Under the pieces are notes generated by a model. The model saw only the letters and a list, made by a program, of their open reading frames with translations. It was not told the DNA's origin and made no database searches. A DNA stretch of 64,000 nucleotides from Amorphochlora amoebiformis (lineage: Eukaryota; Cercozoa; Chlorarachniophyceae): the NCBI GenBank assembly GCA_054601695.1, contig BAAHQB010000057.1, positions 829,590-893,589 of the forward strand, given 5' to 3'. Position numbers and translations under genes: made by a program. Of this stretch, positions 25,482 through 64,000 are shown one piece after another (position 1 is the first letter of the stretch; every line of letters begins with the position of its first letter).

Positions 25482-26090
25482 CTGGGGATGACATAAGCTT
25501 CACCAGCCTCTGGACGACTGATCTAACCTTTTGCTGCCAGTAGTGGTCGAGTAGGACTCCACTGCTCATGCCCTTGTCACAGACCAAGATATTCACCAAG
25601 CGGCCAAAAAAGATGTACTGGGCAATACAGTCCAACCTTTTGCCCACATATCCCCTACAACGCCCCGGTAGGAAGGTCTCTGGATGATCAGGTTGGCACA
25701 TGTGCGTGTGGAGTGGATAGAGTCCCCCAGAGATCTCCAGACCCTCTCAAACTCTTCCGACGAGTGTCCAGGGACCTTGAAGCCGTCTCCTAGGATCGGC
25801 TGGAGCGGGTGTTCGACATCAAGGTACATACTTTATTTTCTACTTTTTTGTTTATGTACACTCATAGCATTACGTACATAAACAGTCTTTGATAGTTGTA
25901 ATTATGTTTGTTATTGCAGCTGTCCTCTAGCGTCGAGCGGAGGAACAAACACTTGAAGGTGAACATACCATCAAACTGCGCATCGCAGACCCACACCAAA
26001 TTCCACAACTGGTTCTACAGCTCTACCAAGCTTCATCTGTTGAATCCAGAAGGCGGCCATTTAAGCGCAAGCTCCTCTATTTTCTGAGAT
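25065..26090 (+). pseudogene. Possible decayed transposase-like (hAT/BED-like) relic
   Basis: The left part reads ISTCKICNNQRHGVQATRF, then LLVKCPSITQDVLV. This Cys-x2-Cys pattern followed by a conserved Cys resembles the BED-like finger of algal hAT transposases. The right part (from about 25921) reads SSSVERRNKHLK ... WFYSSTKLHLLN, loosely like a hAT C-terminal region. Stops and an (AT)n block (25355-25480) interrupt the middle, and some minus-strand readings in 25490-25830 are also open. The assignment is weak; it could instead be exons of an unknown gene. Confidence 0.25.
25197..25268 (+). repeat. Perfect tandem duplication of 36 bp
   Basis: The 36-base unit at 25197-25232 is repeated exactly at 25233-25268. 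It adds 12 codons in frame (VKCPSITQDVLV twice), including a second Cys. Confidence 0.95.
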
Positions 26091-26207
26091 AGACCACATC
26101 CCAGATCCCGTGGCTCTGAATCTTCTCCCTACCGAGCTCGACGCGCCTGAGCTGTTACCTTGAACCGAATATTCATGCTGGTATACACAAATATATAGCA
26201 CTTACTA

Positions 26208-26670
<463 letters not shown>

Positions 26671-27141
26671 TGTATACTGCGGCCTAGCATCATAGTAATT
26701 TAATCATTGGTCAATGATTGATGTTTCATCATTCATACGTGGACGTACTATAGATGATTCTTTTTAATGTGTCTTACGTTTGAATTATATTATATATATA
26801 TATATAATGACTTTATATACGTTTATAATATTTAACATTTAGTAATTATATTTGTCTAGTTTATAGATCTAGGGTGCTACTAGTTATTTTCTAGATTTTA
26901 TCGCTTGCGAACTCATTTAATTTTTTTTTCAATTGTTTTTAATAGCTGCAAATCTGCATATATGACGCTCGTACCTCTGGTACCTACTATAAAAAGCGCG
27001 ACTTGTGAGCTTCTGGGCATTCCACTGTTGCGTGAATAGTACTGAATACTGGGCGGATGGTAGGTCTAGTAAGTAGAGTAAGTTAGACTCTGTGCATTCA
27101 TCTGATGAGTAATCACCTATAGCTAGTATATCTACTAGAAT

Positions 27142-36513
<9,372 letters not shown>

Positions 36514-37425
36514 GGTGTCTCCGGAAGAATCAGATAAGGGAAGAATCTTCGGGGTACAACCTTACAATGTTATCGTAAGAATGGGAGCGGAAGAATTGAA
36601 AAGGTGAGTCGAAGCGGGGAGACGAAAAGGGGAGGGAGGCAAAAAGGAGCAGCAAAGAGGGGAAGGAAGGCAGGTTCGACAGCGTCACCGTCGGCGTGGA
36701 ATTTGAGAAGCATGGACGGATGATGAGGCATTAATAGTGGTGATATTTAATTTATTTAAAAGTTCGGATAGCAGTTATTACCGGGTATTGTCTGGCAGTA
36801 TCCGTGATTCTATTGTTAAATATAACAGGGTCTAAGACTATTAAGTCAAAACTATTAGAGGTTCAATTAGTAAAGTATTAGAGGTTAAATTAACGCTATC
36901 ACATTAACAATTTTTTACGTATTTTAGATTCCGTGGATCCCGAAGAACGGGGGGGGTTCCTGGGACACTTGAAATAATAATAATAAAAAAAAAGTATCGC
37001 AGAGGAGATCCGTCCGGGGATGTCGAGGGACTTTGGCGGGAGGTTTCCTTTGAGGCCGAATTCGCTGCTGAAGGTGCATGAGGGCAGAGAGCGGTCCCAT
37101 AGTAACACGGGACTGCTCTCGGTTCTCTCGAACGACACGCACGGAAATGAGGTGGCGGGGTAAAACACACCAACACCACACCACATTATCCGAAACCGGA
37201 ACCCTCGCAAAATTTCTCTCGCTTCTCTTCGCTTCTTCTCACCTCTTCTCGCCCCTTTTCGCCTCTTTTTCGCCTCCTTTCGCCTCTTTCCAGCCTCTTC
37301 CCGTCTTACTTGGCAGGGGGGGTACACTCCGAGTCTCCGACTGCGATGGGCAGAACGCATTCACACTGTGTTGACAGCATGTGAAGACTTCGCAAAATGA
37401 GTTATTGAGTTTTACAATTGCCCAG
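36514..37425. other. Upstream region between two divergent ubiquitin-ligase genes
   Basis: Sequence between the CCCH-RING start codon (-) and the first supported RBR exon (+). It is of ordinary composition, with a poly-A/G stretch near 36980 and a strong pyrimidine tract of ttctcgcctctt-type words at 37215-37300. The 5' end of the RBR gene may lie here; I could not identify its start codon. Confidence 0.4.
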
Positions 37426-45891
<8,466 letters not shown>

Positions 45892-46324
45892 CTATCATCC
45901 CGAAGGATCCCTTATATCTAGTATATATCGTTAATTTGTTATTCTAGTTATCTATTTAGATCACGTGCTGGGGCACTGGAATACTCCAATCTAGCAAATC
46001 TAGCAAATCGATTAGTTCGAGTGGAGCAATTATAACGAGCCACAAATGTACAGGAGCTAGAGAAGTGAACAGACCTCTAGAACCTAAACAATTTCGACGT
46101 TAAAGATTATTTGGTTTATCTTGTTTACAACTGTATTATCAGATATTCTCAATTTAAAAACAGAATAATGACTACGCCCCCTCATTCGCGTACCCATGAG
46201 TGTCTAGCTAGTATGCATATGTCTCTACTGTCTCTAGCTAACACTAGAAAGTCGAGATCAACAAGCAGTAACTACCTTGACTATAACTGGGGTTTGGGAC
46301 TAAAAGATACAGAGGTCTAGGAGG

Positions 46325-46440
46325 TAGAGGAGGTCAGGTTAGGGTTAGCTAGGTTAGGGTTAGGATTAGGGTTAGGGTTAGGATGTCGGGTTAGGGTTAG
46401 AGTTAGGGTTAGGATATCGGGTTAGGATGTCGGGTTAGGC
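46325..46440 (+). repeat. Interstitial TTAGGG telomere-like repeats
   Basis: Degenerate ggttag/ttaggg units (ggttagggttaggattaggg) over about 115 bases. The orientation is opposite to the CCCTAA tract at 31351-31390. 45892-46324 to its left holds nothing that I recognise. Confidence 0.88.
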
Positions 46441-46444
46441 TAGA

Positions 46445-46651
46445 TATATATATGTATATGTATATATGTATATGTGTATGTATAAACACATATCCTAGAT
46501 ATCTAGCATATAGTAGATATAGTACATGTGTATAATACTACGATATACTTAGTTGTTGTTTATATGTTTACTTATACTAGTTATAATACGTATACACATA
46601 TACATATACACATACATGTATAATATTATATATATACTTTATAACATATAC

Positions 46652-46688
<37 letters not shown>

Positions 46689-46740
46689 TATGTATTTGTG
46701 TGTGTATATGTGTATATATGTGTATAACATAATACGTAAT

Positions 46741-46783
<43 letters not shown>

Positions 46784-46833
46784 CATAGATTCATAGTATG
46801 TATATAAAAATGTGTATATAAAAAATATCAATT

Positions 46834-46879
<46 letters not shown>

Positions 46880-46927
46880 GATACTATGATTGTATGTAAT
46901 TAAAATACATACCATATATATATATAC

Positions 46928-46961
<34 letters not shown>

Positions 46962-46985
46962 CATGATATATATGTATGTAATGGA
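46445..46985. repeat. (AT)n and (TATG)n arrays
   Basis: Alternating A/T with short (GTAT)n and (TG)n interruptions between the telomere-like tract and the Asp/Glu minisatellite. Confidence 0.85.
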
Positions 46986-46999
46986 TAATGTGTTTGTGA

Positions 47000-47262
47000 G
47001 GGTGGGTTCGAAGATGAGGAAGACGATGATGACACTCGCTATGAAGAATACGATGATGATTCATGATGATGACACTCGCTATGAAGAATACGATGATGAT
47101 GAAAGTCGGTACGTCTTTATGAAGAAGATGATGATGACTGTCGGTATGTCGGTATGAAGAAGATGATGATGACTGTCGGTATGTCGGTATGAAGAAGATG
47201 ATGATGACGGTCGGTATGAAGAAGATGATGATGACGGTCGGTATGAAGAAGATGATGATGAA
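47000..47262 (+). repeat. GAA/GAT-rich minisatellite (24-42-bp units)
   Basis: Two copies of a 42-bp unit (gatgatgacactcgctatga ...) are followed by about five copies of a unit containing cggtatgaagaagatgatga. In one frame it reads YEEDDDDGR repeats. Stops between the blocks argue against one long coding frame. Confidence 0.88.
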
Positions 47263-47341
47263 AGCGACTATCCCAGATTCACGGCTCACGACAACAACAA
47301 ACAATACACTTATATTACACTACGAAAACTGTCATGTCCAG

Positions 47342-47416
47342 AAACCTCCCCAGAGTCTCCCCGACGGACCAGTCAGCGAATTTGTGGCCAGCGACAAATT
47401 CTTCGCCGACAATAAA
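47342..47416 (+). CDS. Candidate isolated exon, unknown protein
   Basis: Bounded by TGTCCAG and AAA then gtaaat, it reads 25 codons in one frame (KPPQSLPDGPVSEFVASDKF ...). The composition looks coding, but I found no partner exon or family match. It could belong to an unrecognised gene between the RBR and lectin genes. Confidence 0.25.
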
Positions 47417-47690
47417 GTAAATTTATTTCACAGAACGATTAATTATTTCGGCACTGAAAAATGATAAAAATTCGGATTCGACACATCGGAAGGCTTGGAT
47501 GTATAAATTTGCTGCAGATCCGATACACCGAACCGCCACGGAGGCGCGCAGTATTCCTGCAGTTCTGTTACTAGCAATAATTCAGTGACAGTCTGATGTT
47601 TTCACATATGTAATAGAGAGAAACAGATAGGGAAGTGGCAGAGGAGTGGAGGGAAAGGGAGGGGCTTAGGGTGGAGCAAGGCGGGTAGAC

Positions 47691-47755
47691 CTTGACATTG
47701 AGCACCATCTCGTCTTTCCTCTCAACTGGGCGATCCGGGTCGAGAATCTTGTACC
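47691..47755 (-). CDS. Candidate isolated exon on the minus strand, unknown protein
   Basis: Between acceptor CTAAACAG and donor AAG then gtctac it reads [20 protein letters not shown], ending in Lys. This looks coding. A further open stretch at 48252-48052 (-) could be an upstream exon, but the join was not established. Confidence 0.25.
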
Positions 47756-47796
47756 CTGTTTAGCTGCTCCTTGACAATACAGTGCATATAAGGAAC

Positions 47797-47915
<119 letters not shown>

Positions 47916-48365
47916 CACTCATGAGCAGAGGGCCAGAGCCTAGAGGCCATGAAGCCGTGAATGAATGAGGCTTATGTGTTATATATTAGCTCTTCTTAAT
48001 AACTTTGAAGCTACGATAAATAATATTGTCTTATTGTGAAAGAACATCACTTCAACATTTTTTAAGGTGAAAATAATCTATATCCTCCCCTTTGTTCATT
48101 TTAAGGCGGAAATCTTTCCCTTTTGTTAAAAGGCATTTTGTCTTTAACTCGTTTTCCGGTATCCCCGCCACCCCGCTGAGACTCTGAGGCCGTCTCTGCA
48201 ACGAGACGACGATCGAAGCCGCCTCGCTGTTCCCTGGTGCTATATCACCCACCTATATTTTTCCAATGTTTTCTTTAGATTTATCCATTTCATACTCAAG
48301 TTTAGTGCTGAAAGCTCACCCATTTCATACTCAAGTTTAGGGCTGAAGCCTCAAGAGTTTTGTCC

Positions 48366-64000
<15,635 letters not shown>

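Overview
This window is nuclear DNA of a eukaryote. Genes are split by many GT-AG introns, and exons have balanced base composition. Almost every intron and intergenic gap is filled with (AT)n-type microsatellite DNA, in places for hundreds of bases. Interstitial TTAGGG/CCCTAA tracts suggest TTAGGG-type telomeres. The gene set points to a microbial alga or related protist: a PUFA-type ELO elongase, a kinesin-14, a plant OEP61-like TPR protein, a plant-style C-x5-H-x4-C-x3-H CCCH protein, and a secreted lectin with SPTxxP stalks. I cannot place the lineage more precisely.

Layout. 317-3130 (-) is a PB1...UBA protein, head to head with an ELO fatty-acid elongase at 3415-4371 (+). 5338-9998 (-) is an intact Ty1/copia retrotransposon with two LTRs that read identical. 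9999-13363 is simple-repeat-rich intergenic DNA. 13364-20253 (+) is a ten-exon kinesin-14 with a C-terminal motor, convergent with 21681-24756 (-), a tail-anchored TPR protein. 25065-26090 holds a possible decayed transposase. 27142-36513 (-) is a CCCH zinc-finger plus RING/IBR-like ubiquitin ligase with a tandemly duplicated exon. 37426-45891 (+) is an RBR ubiquitin ligase with two membrane segments, divergent from the previous gene. 45892-48365 is mostly repeats, with two weak candidate exons. From 48366 to beyond the window end (+) lies a secreted LamG/C-type-lectin protein. Its stalk is encoded by two classes of tandemly amplified, phase-1 symmetric exons.

Reconstruction. Exon joins were inferred by hand from GT/AG sites, reading phase and motif continuity. 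The kinesin, TPR, PB1-UBA and CCCH-RING models each sum to a multiple of three (1504, 643, 566 and 624 codons before the stop). The RBR exons join in phase across the catalytic core. No transcript evidence was available.

Themes. Three genes concern ubiquitin (PB1-UBA, CCCH-RING/IBR, RBR); whether they act together is unknown. The most unusual feature is the right end: at least twelve intact 69-nt exons (23 codons each), grouped into three-exon higher-order repeats, preceded by six larger Ser/Thr/Pro/His-rich cassette exons. This gives the organism a surface protein whose stalk length could change by exon gain, loss or skipping.
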